Below are positions 46,701-60,300 of a stretch of DNA of 64,000 nucleotides, piece by piece; positions within the stretch are counted from its first letter, which is position 1; each line of letters starts with the position of its first letter. The position numbers and the translations under genes were made by a program. This DNA comes from Macrobrachium rosenbergii (lineage: Eukaryota; Arthropoda; Malacostraca; Decapoda; Palaemonidae), in NCBI RefSeq assembly GCF_040412425.1, contig NC_089795.1, positions 81,017,163 through 81,081,162 on the forward strand, in the 5' to 3' direction. The notes beneath the pieces were generated by a model. It did not search any database and was not told where the DNA came from. It saw nothing but the letters and a program-made list of their open reading frames with translations.

Positions 46701-49700
46701 ACATACAAAAGACATCCCATTTTTTCCATAACAATGTTTATCCTTGAACTTTCATTATCTGACGTGGAAAATACTTGAGTAGCATCCTGTAAACCATTTT
46801 ATACCTTACCTTATGCATATTCCAAAATATTTTAAAAATGAATTATCAGTTTCATAACTTGATTCTATCTGTGGCTTGAAATATGAAGGACAAGACAAGA
46901 GTGTGGCACTGTAAATAGAATATGCTCTATACCAACATTTATGCCAAAGAGATAGCACTTACTACAGCCATTCGGTTAGAGACAACGGCTCTGTTCAATC
47001 TTTTCTTCCTACTGTGTACAGAAAACTATAGTTACCATTATGAACTAGTCCTGCCATAGTAGTACTGGAAGCATTTCCAACATATTCAAGAGATATTCAT
47101 AATATAATGAAAGAAAATGGACCCTTGGCTGTTTTACACTACAGCATCTACAATGACAAAGCACCCAAACCACACACTGAAAACTTTATTCATCTTGCAT
47201 CAGCAAGCTTTTTCTCCTTATTTCCATGTATATCATCAGCATTGTGCACCTTTTACTTCAAATTATTCAAAAAGAAAGCTAGTGACAGAGTTAATACATT
47301 GAGCTTACCAGGACTTTCTACATGAACACACTTAACCTGCATTAATCAACAGGAAAGTTACCAAGATCTACAATTAACACAAATTATGGTAATACTATTC
47401 GGCAAAATAACTGCATAATGCTGCTTCATCTTCCGTGCAGGACTACATATTGGAAATATATAAAAATAAATGTTTAACTCAAAATCATAAACATGACAAT
47501 AAAAAAAAACACAGATCACAAATAAAACAAGCACATTGTAAGACAAAACCTTATATATATTCTAACAAACATTAACATAGTCAAGTTGTGCAATGGATAG
47601 ACTGATAAGCTAAATTTTTTTAGTCTATATTTCTTGCAAAAAATTCTCTGAATCATAAAAAATGTTAATATCAGGACAACAGTACAATACACTATACTGT
47701 TCATGGGTTTTGTCCCCATATATACATGACTTCATATCCAATTTCTCTTTAAGAAACCTGTTTATACAGAAAAAAAAAAGCTAAAGAGCCTACAACTTGA
47801 GAAAATTTCTATACCCCACTTCAAATGCAATGTACATCATAAGTGATCCATCTACATGACAATACATTTTTGCCTAATTATTTACAATAAAATCATTACA
47901 GTGCTCTACTTTCTCTAACAACTGCATATAGGAAAATAATGTGCTGATCCTTATTTTATTTCCAAGTATGAATACAAGAAGTTTGGGCTCTAAAATGGCA
48001 AAGCATAGAAATCTACACATGACTGCTCAGAAAAAGGCTCAAGTTCAGGGTTTGTGTGTCTATGAGTAAGAATACAGAAAAGAAATAACAAAAGTAAAAA
48101 CCTAGAATAAGGCAGGTGTCACTGGCAGTCAGTTATATGACTGATCAAGAAAAATTTAACCTCACATTTAAACTTCAACACAGAGTTCAAGATATTTAAA
48201 TGCTGTATGGAAGAAGACAATACAATAACCAAAAAACATGTACTATCCAAGCAATCATACAGACTGAATGGAAACACAAGTTTTTTATTCGGAGAAAATA
48301 GTTATATTGAACTTAAATGATTTAGCACTGCCAATCATCAAGTGCTTATTAGTGGAATAAGAGATTAACCTTGACTATGTACCACACCACAGACCCAATG
48401 TTATTCCTGTTAGTAAGTAAGAATTAAATTGGCCGAAAGGCCAAAAATGAGGAACACTGTATCTACTCTGTGTCTTCATTTATTGAATATTTTTACCACA
48501 TGGAAAAAGAAAGAATAGAAACCTAAGTAACTGCAAGATTAAAAACTATTCACCTTGATAAAGCCTCCTCTATGAAGTCTATTAAGTATTCATAATATGA
48601 AATTACGTGAACTTGCATAAATTAGGATAAAATAATTAAGAGCATAAAATTTAAATTACTTCTAATGAGCTTTAATGAAACTTTGAGACTGATAATGTAA
48701 CTCATTTCCAAAGTAAAAAGGCAACCTTTGCTTTGGATATCTCTTATTAACCTTTTTACTGGAAACAATATCAAATTTTATAAATTCCTGATTTTCATAA
48801 CCTTGTGGAAAAAAAGATGGAATCCTCTGGCTTATAAACTTTTGGAACAGGAGGTCATAAAAACTTATGCTGCAATTTTAAATCCTCTTATAAAGAGTAG
48901 TCTTACTTGCAGACAAAAATGGCTACCCATTACCCAGTTTACAATTTCTAATCATGACCCAAATTTATAAAATACTTGCCTAGCATAAATCATGGTCTTT
49001 CTTTCCTATGCCACTACAAATTAAACAGTTACAAGATAACACTTTCCAAACGTGAACTAACTTAAAAAAAAGATATTACATTTATAATAGACAGCCAAAG
49101 GGACAAAAAATATGAATTGCTATTAAGTAAAAGCAACAATTACCAATCTATTAGATACTATAGAGTACAAATTGTATGATGTAATTTAGCATACAAAAGG
49201 AAAAGAATAAACTAATAATGATACAAAACAAACTATTAAAAAAAGGTTAAAGCCAAATATAATTTAGCCACCCTATGTATACAAAGTTCACCTTTTGAAA
49301 TGTAAAACATTACCTACCAAAACACCCAACAGTTTTAAAGATGATGGACGGACGCTTGTAACAGATTGGCTGATTTATCGAGAGTTTGGTGCACAGGACC
49401 ATTAGATTACATATATTCAGTGCACTTGAAAAAGACAACAGCAAGAAGATAGTGGACAGTTATGTAGAAATACAATTTTTGGAACCGGAAAAAAAGAAAG
49501 TTTCATGTTGAAAAGACAAACAGCACTGAAGTATTGACAATTACTTGCACATGCAATCCTACCACTATGCAACTTTAGGAAGCCAAAAGGGCATTTGCTA
49601 AAAGCCCTTCAGTTCTGACTTTGACTGTATCCTTGTGGTGAGATATAAAAATGGAAAAGAAATACCTAAGAAGCTACTAAGTTCTGCTGCAAGCATAGAA

Positions 49701-50092
49701 TACTTAAACATTTTAGTCATATATCAAACTTTAAACTCTTTCCTGCCAGTTTGGTTTAAGCTAACATACAACTGGTCCACTTTTGCCCTATCAAAACAAG
49801 GCAAAACCTTACCATGTTTTAGGTGTAAGCAGAAATATTTCCCACATACAAAATGGAATGACAACAAAAAAAGCATGACTTGTAAAACCAAATTCCAAAT
49901 ATTACAGGAAAAATACTTCAGACTGGCAGGACATTCTTATAAATAAAAAAAAAATTGGATGAAGGAGCTGAATGAATACTACATCAAACATTTACACAAT
50001 CCTCATACCATCAATAAAACTTCAAGAAATATTAAATAACCAATAGATTGCAAATGCACCTTAAAAGAATGAAAATTTAGACAGTGGATTTC

Positions 50093-50143
<51 letters not shown>

Positions 50144-53100
50144 AATTGAAAGTTACTGAGACTACAATGAAATGTTGATACATAATCTATCATATTTACA
50201 GCTATTCTGGTTTTACATAATGCATTACAAAGAGACGTATTACCTTGTATATAAAGACAAGATATGTAATATCAACTATTTACAAGTTATGTGAATGTAT
50301 ATCAAAAGCTTTTATTACTATTGATGCTAAATGGCGGAATTCAAGTTCTGCAGGAACTCAAAATACGTTTCAATAAACAGCATTCCATTAATTAGTTCAA
50401 AATATAAAGATATGCACAGTGAAAGAAATGAAATATATTTCATGATTTCAAGGTAGAAAAACTGTTACCTTGAGAAAAAAACCTAAAAATTAAAATTAAC
50501 TATGAGACATGCAGGTAGTTGGTAAACTCTTTGCCAACACTTAAAATACCCACTTCAAAATGCCTTATCCCTTCAATTAAAGTTATATGTGCTAAATATC
50601 ACTTATGTAACAAAAGATAGAAAATTACTACGGTATAAGCTCATTTTAACTTGGGCCAATGCCCTGGACGAAGCACATGTACTACTTCCACTACAAATAA
50701 CATGGCTTATCACTCAGAATGGTCAATCCATAACAAAGGTTATACACTTTCAAAGATCTAAACAATTTGAACTGCAGGCAATTAATGTTACTAACTACTA
50801 CTAAACTGTATACTCGATACTCGGTGCAACCAAACCTATACGCTAAATTTCTTTTCATCAAGACCTAAGCAATAAAGTGCACATGTTTGGAAGAGTTGCT
50901 AAAAAAAAAAATCATGAGACATTTTCCTTCTATTACAGAATAATTAATGGTTTTGATAATTAATCAACTCCACATTAAGACTGTAAGTTTCAAGGGAAAT
51001 AAAAAAAAGTGACCCTTACCAATTCTTTCAGGCGAGTTACTCAAAGAGCCCACAGAACAAAGTGTAAAAAGGAAAAGTACCTTCCCAGAAAATATGAGGT
51101 CTACATACAGTGTGGGGTTAAGTGACAAATTAACTTTTCCTTGTATCATGTAACAACTGCATCCAAGATTTACAGCATATAGATTATAACAATCACACAA
51201 GGTCTAAGCCAACTTCTACCACTCTCTTACTTTTCAGCAACCGATTGTTGAAACTCAATTTGATCTACACTTATTTTTCTTTGGTTGTTACATTTGCTTA
51301 ATTACAGCTTAACTGTGCTCTCTACTGCCAATAATGTAAAATTCCCTTTTTTTATCATTTTACATGACTACTTTTTGGATAATGTCATATGTTGGCATTT
51401 TTACTCGGCTCTAATCATTGGGGAGATAGGAGTTTCTGTAGTTGCCCAAGTCAACTTCAAAATAATACATAAATTAAAATATGATCCAGTTCCATAATTC
51501 CAATTTTTATGGGTTATTTCTAAAACTATTTAAAAATAATGCTACCAATACAACAAAAATTATGGGCTACATTGTATTTTCTAAGAATCATTATCACTGT
51601 AAAAATCCTACTCAGAAACACAAAATAAAAAGCAACATCACTGTCCAGGCAATGTGAAAGTCTTCCGTAAAGAAATAACACTTTTTAACTCAGACGTAAA
51701 TAGCATTCAAACAGCATCAGGAATTAACTGGAACACAATTAAACCCTTTACCTAACAAAATGTTTAATTCTCAAAACTTTGTATCTTTCTTTGGACTAAG
51801 AGGGAGTGGTCTCATAATTATGGGCTGAACTTCCTAAGCTTATGAGTTTTTGAAATTTCTCCCCACCTGCCTTCTTCACCTTGATTTCCTTTGGAGGCTG
51901 TGTAAATGTGAACAAATTTCCTGTATAACTTTTAGCACTATTCTCTTCCAATCATGGACACTTCAACAGCTTTAAGATCTCCAGTTCATTTGTTTACAAT
52001 GCCATATAAACTGTACAGTAATCATTATATAAATGAGCCTTACATTTATGTAAATAAAAATACTGGTACCATAACAACTTACTTTGCTAAATTAAAGCAG
52101 GTGTCCTTTAATAACATGCATCAGTTTGTAGTGAAGAGAAGCCCCATGAATTTTTGGATTGCAATGCACACTGGGAATGTACATCAACATGTTTTCAATA
52201 TTCTCAATTTTGGTTTAGAAAATACTAATAGTCCCCTACATGTCCAACTTACAAGTGAAAAAATTAAAGAAACTTAAACTTTGAAATACATACACAATGG
52301 TCTTTTACTAATATAACATAGATTCAAACATTACTAAGCAACAAAGTAATTCAACCTCAGTGTATAGAAATGCTAAGCTTTATATACTTCTAAGTACAAA
52401 TGCAAAATTGACAACAATTTTGTAAGCCAGCATGATCAGTTCACGCCAGTAACTATGCATATGTATTATGCAGACACTACAAGTTCTTTCTAGTTATTAT
52501 ATACAAAGATGAAAAGTAATGTCATATATGGGAAAAATTATCTACATACATACTTAGTACTTTTAACATTAATATGAATCTGAACTACTGTATTCGACCC
52601 TTAACTATTCTTATTAGTTTATTTCTATTTTCCTTGACATTATGATTTGTTGAACAAGAATAAACTTTAGCACAACTTACCTTAGACATTATTTCCCAAA
52701 AAACTGAAGCACCCAAAATATCCATTGAAAAAAGCCTTATCTATCTTTTACTTTAGCAAAACTTAAAACAAATGAGCACAAACATTTGCAAAACTTTTTT
52801 GTTATGCATGGATGTTAATATTCAAGCACTACAAACAACGAAAAACGAGCATAAGCCACACACGCTAGCAAAAATCTTAAACAACGAACAGTATTCATTT
52901 AATGTTTTTTCAAATGTATCCCTTCCACTGGATACATTTAAGCTGATCATGGTACACTTTACTGATATTCCAAATAATGTATTAGTGCCAATCAACTTGG
53001 AGTATTTTCAAGAGAGTAATCTTGATATATTTGATCAGTGGCCTTGTATACTATTTAACAAATTTTTCTATTAATATGACCGGAAATATACAAATATGGG

Positions 53101-54127
53101 GCTGAATTCAAATACTCAGAAAAAAGTTATATTACCTCTGAGTGCCATATGCAGAAGAAAATATTACATATTGTAAACCAAATGAACCTCTCAATTTTTA
53201 TATGATAAAGTTATTCACACTTCAACAATTTAGGTAGGTGCAGTATTCAACTACCTGACTGACATCACAATTAATTTTAATGGCATTATTACCACCTACC
53301 TTTGGCAAGAATGAACTTAGGATATCAACAATTCAATTATATGAACAAATAGAGCACTTGCACAAGCACATATAAAATAAGTATAACTATTTTGTGTCTT
53401 CTCTTCAATCAGATACCATCTGAGTGTTATCTAACAGCATACTTTAACTACAGCTAAAAGTAATATAACTGTGTACGTATATTAACATTTTGGGTACCCA
53501 AAGATTGATATAGCTTAAAACACTCAAAAGTCATACCAAGAAAACTGTAAGGAATACAGTATCGAGGCCGAGGAACAGTGAAAACAAAGTCAAGTACCAG
53601 TAGCTACCAATCACCTAGTAAGAAAAATATCTTCAGTATATTGATTTAGACGGAAACATTCACTTCTTTCTTGAGCTAAGGTAAATTAAGAGGTTTGTAT
53701 ACACATTTAACTTAAAATTTTTCATGTTTTCAAGATATGCAATTTTCTGAATGTGATTAACTACTGTACTCTTAAAATACTTCTCAACACCACAAACAAC
53801 CTTAAATTAAATACAGTAAGGCTCATACTCTAGCTACCATATGAATTAATTGAAACACGTCTGAAACATGACCTGCATGAAAACCAAGTGTGGATTCTAT
53901 CAAAATAAAAAAATTTACATATACTACATGTTCACTAAGAGAAAAAGGTTACTTGAACTACCTTCACAGCTCTGAATGTAAATGCTTAAAATTGAGATTC
54001 ACATCTCATACATATAAATAAAAGAAATGACAAACTTACAATAAGTCATGGGCTTTGATGACTGACCAATGAAGTTGTGAGATTATGTACAAAATGGGAT
54101 TCATGTGCAGTGCATTCAATAATAGCG
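43768..54127 (-). other. Region between convergent genes; possible long XPO4 3' UTR
   Basis: No protein gene is supported. The + strand is markedly A-rich here, so the - strand is T-rich, as transcribed introns and UTRs in this window tend to be. That would fit a long XPO4 3' UTR or read-through. A (GTA)n tract lies at 50094-50143. A TTTATT (AATAAA on the - strand) at 52618-52623 is one candidate XPO4 poly(A) signal. The longest frame (46075-46527, -) is a hydrophobic AT-rich frame with no ATG start. Confidence 0.5.
50094..50143. repeat. (AGT)n microsatellite
   Basis: About 16 units of AGT/GTA without interruption. Confidence 0.95.
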
Positions 54128-54322
54128 TTACTTCACAAGTAAGAACCCTCTGACATTTGCAATAAACTTTTCAAAATTATCTCTGAACTTGATGCGGTTG
54201 ATTCGATCAGCAGATAATTCAACATTGGTGGTCAGCTGAGTAAATGACTCAGCTAATCGTTGACCAATTGTTTGATCTGTCTGACTCTGAAGCAATGCCT
54301 GCACTAGTTCTTGATATTCAAC
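54128..54322 (-). CDS. XPO4: XPO4 last coding exon
   Basis: 64 residues and TAA. VEYQELVQALLQSQTD..QRLAESFTQL matches human AEYSELVETLLSSQQD..QRLADAFNKL. It ends with the conserved ANVRGFLLVK. Acceptor (read on -) TTGTTGCAG|GTTGAA, phase 0. Confidence 0.95.
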   Translation of the reverse strand, partial: VEYQELVQALLQSQTDQTIGQRLAESFTQLTTNVELSADRINRIKFRDNFEKFIANVRGFLLVK

Positions 54323-57300
54323 CTGCAACAACAAGTAATTCATGTAACTATATGCCTGTCTATATATCAATACTGGTATAAAATTACTAACCTAAGATCT
54401 GCGTGGTATGTGACTACCCAAACTTCATAGTATGATTTGTTAGCACACACTTTCCTTTACTTGATACAGTCCCTATTGTACTAACTTGAAAATATTTGAA
54501 TGAACAAAAGTCCAATGTCCAATAAAATGACACTTCTCATACCTCTTTGAGAACCCTTTGGAACTGAAAGTGTCCTAAGCTCCCAAATTCAAGAGTTTTC
54601 TATTATCATGCTGTGCCATTCACTTCATTCTTACGTAATTTTATTGTGCATATTTACATTCAGTAGTATTCTGAAGTACTAGTTCTGTTCTAAAGCTTAA
54701 ACTTTAGTTTGTTATAAAGTGCAGTCCAGCACTGTAGTTAGCTTACAGCATATAGCACAGAATGATAATAAAGTTTTCTTATTAAGACAATTTGGTCTTT
54801 GTATTAGAAATAATTTTATAAAATAAACTAAACTCTGTTATCTTCTTTGGAAAAGTGGCAATGAAATACAGGAAATATAAGTTTACAGTATATCTCCCGA
54901 AACAGCCAGTCACTGTCTTTCACCAGCGGACGATCTTCCTCCCCAAAATCCTCAACCCCTAGCATTTACACATATATTTGTACAGAAATAATGCTTTTGA
55001 GTGTTATTGTATTTTTTATTGATTTTGGATGCATTTTAACAAACAACTTTTTTTTTTATTTCCCTTGTTTTCCATCAACTTATCTCATACTTCACTGTTA
55101 CTGAGCCATTCAGAATATGCACATCTTCCTATTTGTACAGACAACCAACAAATGAGAGGTTTTCAACTGTTTTCTGTCAGTCAACCTTGTTGTTTACCAT
55201 TTTTCACTATCAACATGCACTCCTTTCTCATATATGTAAAAAAATTCTTTGTAAATTACCGGAAAGTCAGAAAAAATTCTTGTAAGAATGTCACTGCTTT
55301 TCTGAAATTGATTTTGGGTGTATTTTAACAACAAACAACGAAGTTAAAATTAACAAAAAAATTATTTTCACAAAGCATGCAATCCAGCATGTCACTAAGG
55401 GGCACACAAACATTCATGTTTGTTGCTGTGTAGTAATTCTTGCCAATGCTTAGTCTTTAAATAAGAGTTGCATCACTCAGTGTATTTTAATTTGCAAAGT
55501 TGACAGGAATGGTTGCCTTGTAAACAGTACTTTGGCTTTTACTTTCCCCTCATTTGTGCTAACCTTCGGGGAATAATGTTACCTTAATCACACATCAATG
55601 GTTTCATTTAGCAGAAAAGATTCAATTTCTTTTGGGTTCCCTTTGCATGCACCCTCATGTTTGGTACTTCTGGCCTCTTGCTCTTCAGAAGTGGAGTGGT
55701 GTAATCTTTGTCTTTCAAGTCTTGACCCTTCATTCACATGTTGCCTCCTTAGAATCTTCTTGTCATTGGTAGGAAGGCAGGGAAGGATTTTCTGGTTTCT
55801 TACAGTGGCAATGTGTTTACTCCATAACATATTAGGCCAGCAATCAATCTCCAAACTGAACAACCTTGAAACTACTGGATGCATTTCACCTTTCAACATA
55901 GTTTTTTCCCTTTCAAGCCAGTAGGCATTCTGTCAAGACACGCTTGGCATCCAGGTTACCTCTTCTCTCTCTTTGCTCTCTGGAACTTTGCAACTGGGCA
56001 CTCCTCCTGCTCCATCTACGGTCTAGCAGCTAGTGACCGTAATTACTGCTTCTTTGATGTGTTTTGAGGCCCCATAACTGGATTTTCAATGTCTGCCACT
56101 TCTCCTGCTTCCATCTTCACAAGTCCTTAAGCCCAATGGGCATTAATGATTGTTCTGCTTCTTGATTACTTGCATGCACTCATCTATATGTGTACTCAGC
56201 CTTGCTCATGTACCAATTTGTTCTCAACTGATCCTTGGTGCTCAGCTGCCCATGTCCTTTTGTTTTTTTTACGCCTGCCACTGCTTGGTACGGTGACATG
56301 GTATAATTTTTTAATTCTGACATACTTTAGTGCACTCTGCTGCACTGGTGTCCTAATTATTACCCATGGAGGTGGCCTTAATCTTCATTCTGGGCTTTAT
56401 CCTGGTTCATGGAGCTGCATCATGGGGTGGGGTATCTTTTTTTGTTTGGTTCAGTTCCTCATGTCTTGGAATAAAACTCACTCAACCTCTTCAGTATTGA
56501 TGTGCCTCACAATGCCTCCCCGAGTCTATTCAGTCCTTGTAATCTCATTGTTCTTCTACCACTTCTATTCAGCTTTCTTTGACACCTGTTACCATGAATT
56601 GTGGTGGTCCCTGTTTGTTTCCTCTTCTAACATGTCTCACGTGATTCCTCTCCTACTCATTTATGTTGACTGCCCGCCCATCCTTCATCAAGTGCTCCTT
56701 GTATGTGGCTTTTTTTTTCTCTCAGCCCTCCTTGATTTGGTCCTAAATCTTGTTTTTCTTTGGTCTCCTTGCAGCCAATGTTGTCTTTTTTATTTTTTTG
56801 AGAAACCAGATACAAACACTTTAATAAGTGGACCTTTTGCCCAGGAATTAATGGAGCTGCATTATGGGGTACCTTCCATTCAGTTCCTCTTGTGCCTTGT
56901 ACAATTGATCGTTTGGGCAGTGTAACAGGCTTGGAAATTTTGGATGAAACCATGGCTCAAACAACTAATTGCCCTCCTCTTTAGCATACACAGAAATGAG
57001 GTTTTTCTGAAGTACTTGCCCTTATGCCTCAGGTGCTTGTACCACCACATCCACTACTTATAAAGCTACCTGCATCCCTAAGGTCACTGGTGACTGGATT
57101 TCCTGCATAGGAACCAACCATTCTTCCCAGAGCCTCATTTGCTTTGTCCTTCTACATAAATTGTGATTCAGGCTAATCCCCATTTTTATTTTTTACATTA
57201 AATAACAAATTTTTAACTAATTTGTATTTTTCATAGCTAACAAACCTACAGTCTTAACATGAGGATAAAATCTTCTAGCGCCAGCTGGAAATCGGTAAAA

Positions 57301-60300
57301 AACATATATAATTGTAGAACAAGGTATTGGTGGCAACGGGTTTCGGGCAATCGGATGAGAGAGGAGGCATCAGCCGACCTTGCTCGTTCCTGTGACGATG
57401 AAGAAACCCCCAAAACAGTATTCGTCGTCATATGTTGTTCCAACTGGTAGATCCTTTTGAGTTTCTAACAACTTTGCCTTTTCTTAGATTGGACAAGATT
57501 TCATCCCTTCGTGTCTCTTACCCTGTCAGGGAAGTTCCTTCCACAGTCGGATATCTTCCTTGGGAACAGTTCCTGGGTGCCTTTCATCGTTGGATTTGCA
57601 GCAAAAGTCATGTCATCTCTTTGTCATTTGTGTCTCCTATTAGTATAGCTAGGTTGTCTTCATCAGCCAGGAAGGATGAGCAGCCATGCTTGGCTTAACA
57701 CGTCTGTACAACATGACACATCTGTTGCTTGCTTCGAAGGAATACCATGTTGCTCCTCCTTTCAGGACTGAGTTCTTTGTAGCTGTGTGTCATAGCCGCA
57801 AGAGCTACTTCACCCCCCCAACTAGTTCTCACACGGATGCCAGGGTTTCTTCGCCTTTGGATTTGCAGTGGAAGTAGAGCCTTCTCTTCCCTGGCAGTTC
57901 TTTCGGGAACAATGCCAGGTTGCTGTGTTCAATGCCTGTCAGTGTACCACAGACGTACACATAAGTGCATTGACACGTCTGTGTCTGTTTGGAAGGATTA
58001 TACGTACGTGCAACGAATCACATCTGTGTTGGCAACGACGTCGCTGCAGTTTCCAAATGCCCTCCAAAACTATGTTCTCCGAGGAGAATTATAAGTGCAT
58101 GCCGTGTGACACAGATGTACACATGTACATGCAATGCCACATCTGTGTCCGCTTGTAATTAATACATACGTGCAACGAATCACGTGTGTCGGATTCGAAA
58201 ACACTCCATTATTCATAGTCTTTCTGGTCCCCTCTCCTCCAGAAGGAGGTTGGCAAAGAGGAACAAGACAGAATGGTATGGCTTTTCTTAATTCAACTCT
58301 TGTTAAGTTAGTGTGGCTGTGACCATTTCCCATAAAGTAAAAGCTAATTGTGATTACCAAGTTTGTACAAAAGTGAATTTCACACAATACTGTAATTAAC
58401 AACACTTAAACTGGATCAACTTGATGATGATCTGTAGCATAACCTTCTACTGAATACATATTTTAATCTAAAATGAAAACAACAGTAGCACTAGTTTAAG
58501 ATTAACAATGAAACAATTCTCAAATCAGCAAACTGTAAATAAAATGTAATAAACTTTCATATATATTTTACTTATGACCTTACCTGGAAACAGCAAATTA
58601 ATGTGTACAAGGCTGCTGATGCTGCCTGCAGAAGATCTGAATTGATTTGTTGGGACAGGATCAGATCGAGAACAAGCTGTTGGAAGATAAGAGCAGAAAG
58701 CTATAACTAGAAGCTTAATATTTAAACTCCAACAGGGATCACTGTAACCACTTTAAATCCAAGACTCAACTATTGGATGGTCCAAATGTGGACCACATCT
58801 TTTTCTGGCAATACCAATCACCCCAGGTATTCTGATTTCTGTGCATACATTTATATGTGCATTTAAAGGAAATAATAAACAGTATAAACAGTATTTACTC
58901 AAGAATATATGGCAACATTTTACTTCATAGTTCCAATAGTCACAGTTGTGTACAGCAATGGTGCAAAGTGTTTAGATAAATTGCATTTCATTCTTGTAAC
59001 TTTTGTTTATTGTCTGTTTGTACATATATGCACAATACTCTATACCATATAAACTCTGAGATCAGAAAACATGCCATGCTTTGACAAGCAGTTTTTACAA
59101 GTTTTTTGTTGCTTTTTATCTCCTACATGGAAAAAAAAATAGTAGTAATGGTTCTATTTTAAGGTATACTTGTGAAATACTACACAGTAACATACTGTAT
59201 AGCATAAAGAATGCAGTGTGCACAATTGTATAACAAAATTAATTCAAGATGATCTGGCATTGTTGAGATTTGTTTTGCAGCTTCACCAGTTTCAAGTTAG
59301 GTACTGTGAAGATGTAGTTTCTTACATTTTCCCATAATTTTATTATTCACTGAATGTAACAAAAGTATAGTACAATAATTTACATTATCATATAGCAACT
59401 GAAAAATGAGAAAAAATGGACCAAGCTTTAGTGTAGTTTATTGCAATAAACTATGATAAAAAATAATCTGAAGCCACTTTTTTACTATTATTCTAGATAC
59501 AGTATTACCTTGGTACTCATCGAATTTAGTACTGGACACATTTTTAAGAGAAAAAACTGTCTCAGTACTTATCATTTTCTTGGTACTCAACGCACGAGCT
59601 AAAACTTGTTTGCGTCGAGGTTACACTATCAAAATAAAATTTTTGCACCATTTTTTTCAAAAAAAGTTTGCCCTTTTAATAATGAACATTAAAACGATAA
59701 ACTGGCAACAAAATTCTGACATAAGTGGAAACTACAACCACTCACAAAGCTTTTGTAGAAATAATTCACCAAATAATTGTTCAATATATGCATACTGACC
59801 CAAAGTTAAATTCATTGCACAATACTGCAAATAATCAAGTTCCATCAAATCTTTTATTGATGTTTTATGTGAAACTCTAACCATAATGTAGGAAAATATT
59901 TTCTTACCTTCAAGAATGGCCTTAAACCTTGCCGTACAGGAAATTCCATGTTGCAATTTTTGTGAATGTAAGATCCAAGGACAACCAAGAAATCAAAGGA
60001 GAGGGTACCAACATCAGGTCCAAAACTAGTCAATCCCAATTCTATTGATGCTAGCAAGTTCTGAAATAATAAAAAATAAAAGTATCAGAATTATTATAGT
60101 GTACTGTATACATGAGTTACAAATAAGAACTGACATGAACATTATGTGTACTGTACCTAACATCTTTCAGCAATTAGAAAATTCTGCGCATGCTGTTAAT
60201 CATAATTTTTCCAGAACAGTATCCTAAAACCTCCAAACTCAACTGCACCACAATTATTATTATTATTAATTCTTAATTTACCTAGACCGCAGTAGTAACA

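Larger units (their letters stand above)
54323..58583 (-). other. XPO4 last intron, with an apparent inserted repeat
   Basis: A 4.3-kb intron. Most of it (about 55020-58300) looks like repeat or inserted sequence, described separately. No gene is seen on either strand. Confidence 0.75.

Noticed and set aside
50094..50143. Regular short repeats that could suggest a CRISPR array
   Set aside because: A plain trinucleotide tract with no spacers, in a eukaryotic genome.
56146..56925. 259-codon + strand open frame, the longest in the window
   Set aside because: Its translation is Leu/Phe/Cys-rich because the strand is T-rich. It shows no domain and lies in an intron on the strand opposite XPO4. 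It is more likely the reverse side of a repeat.
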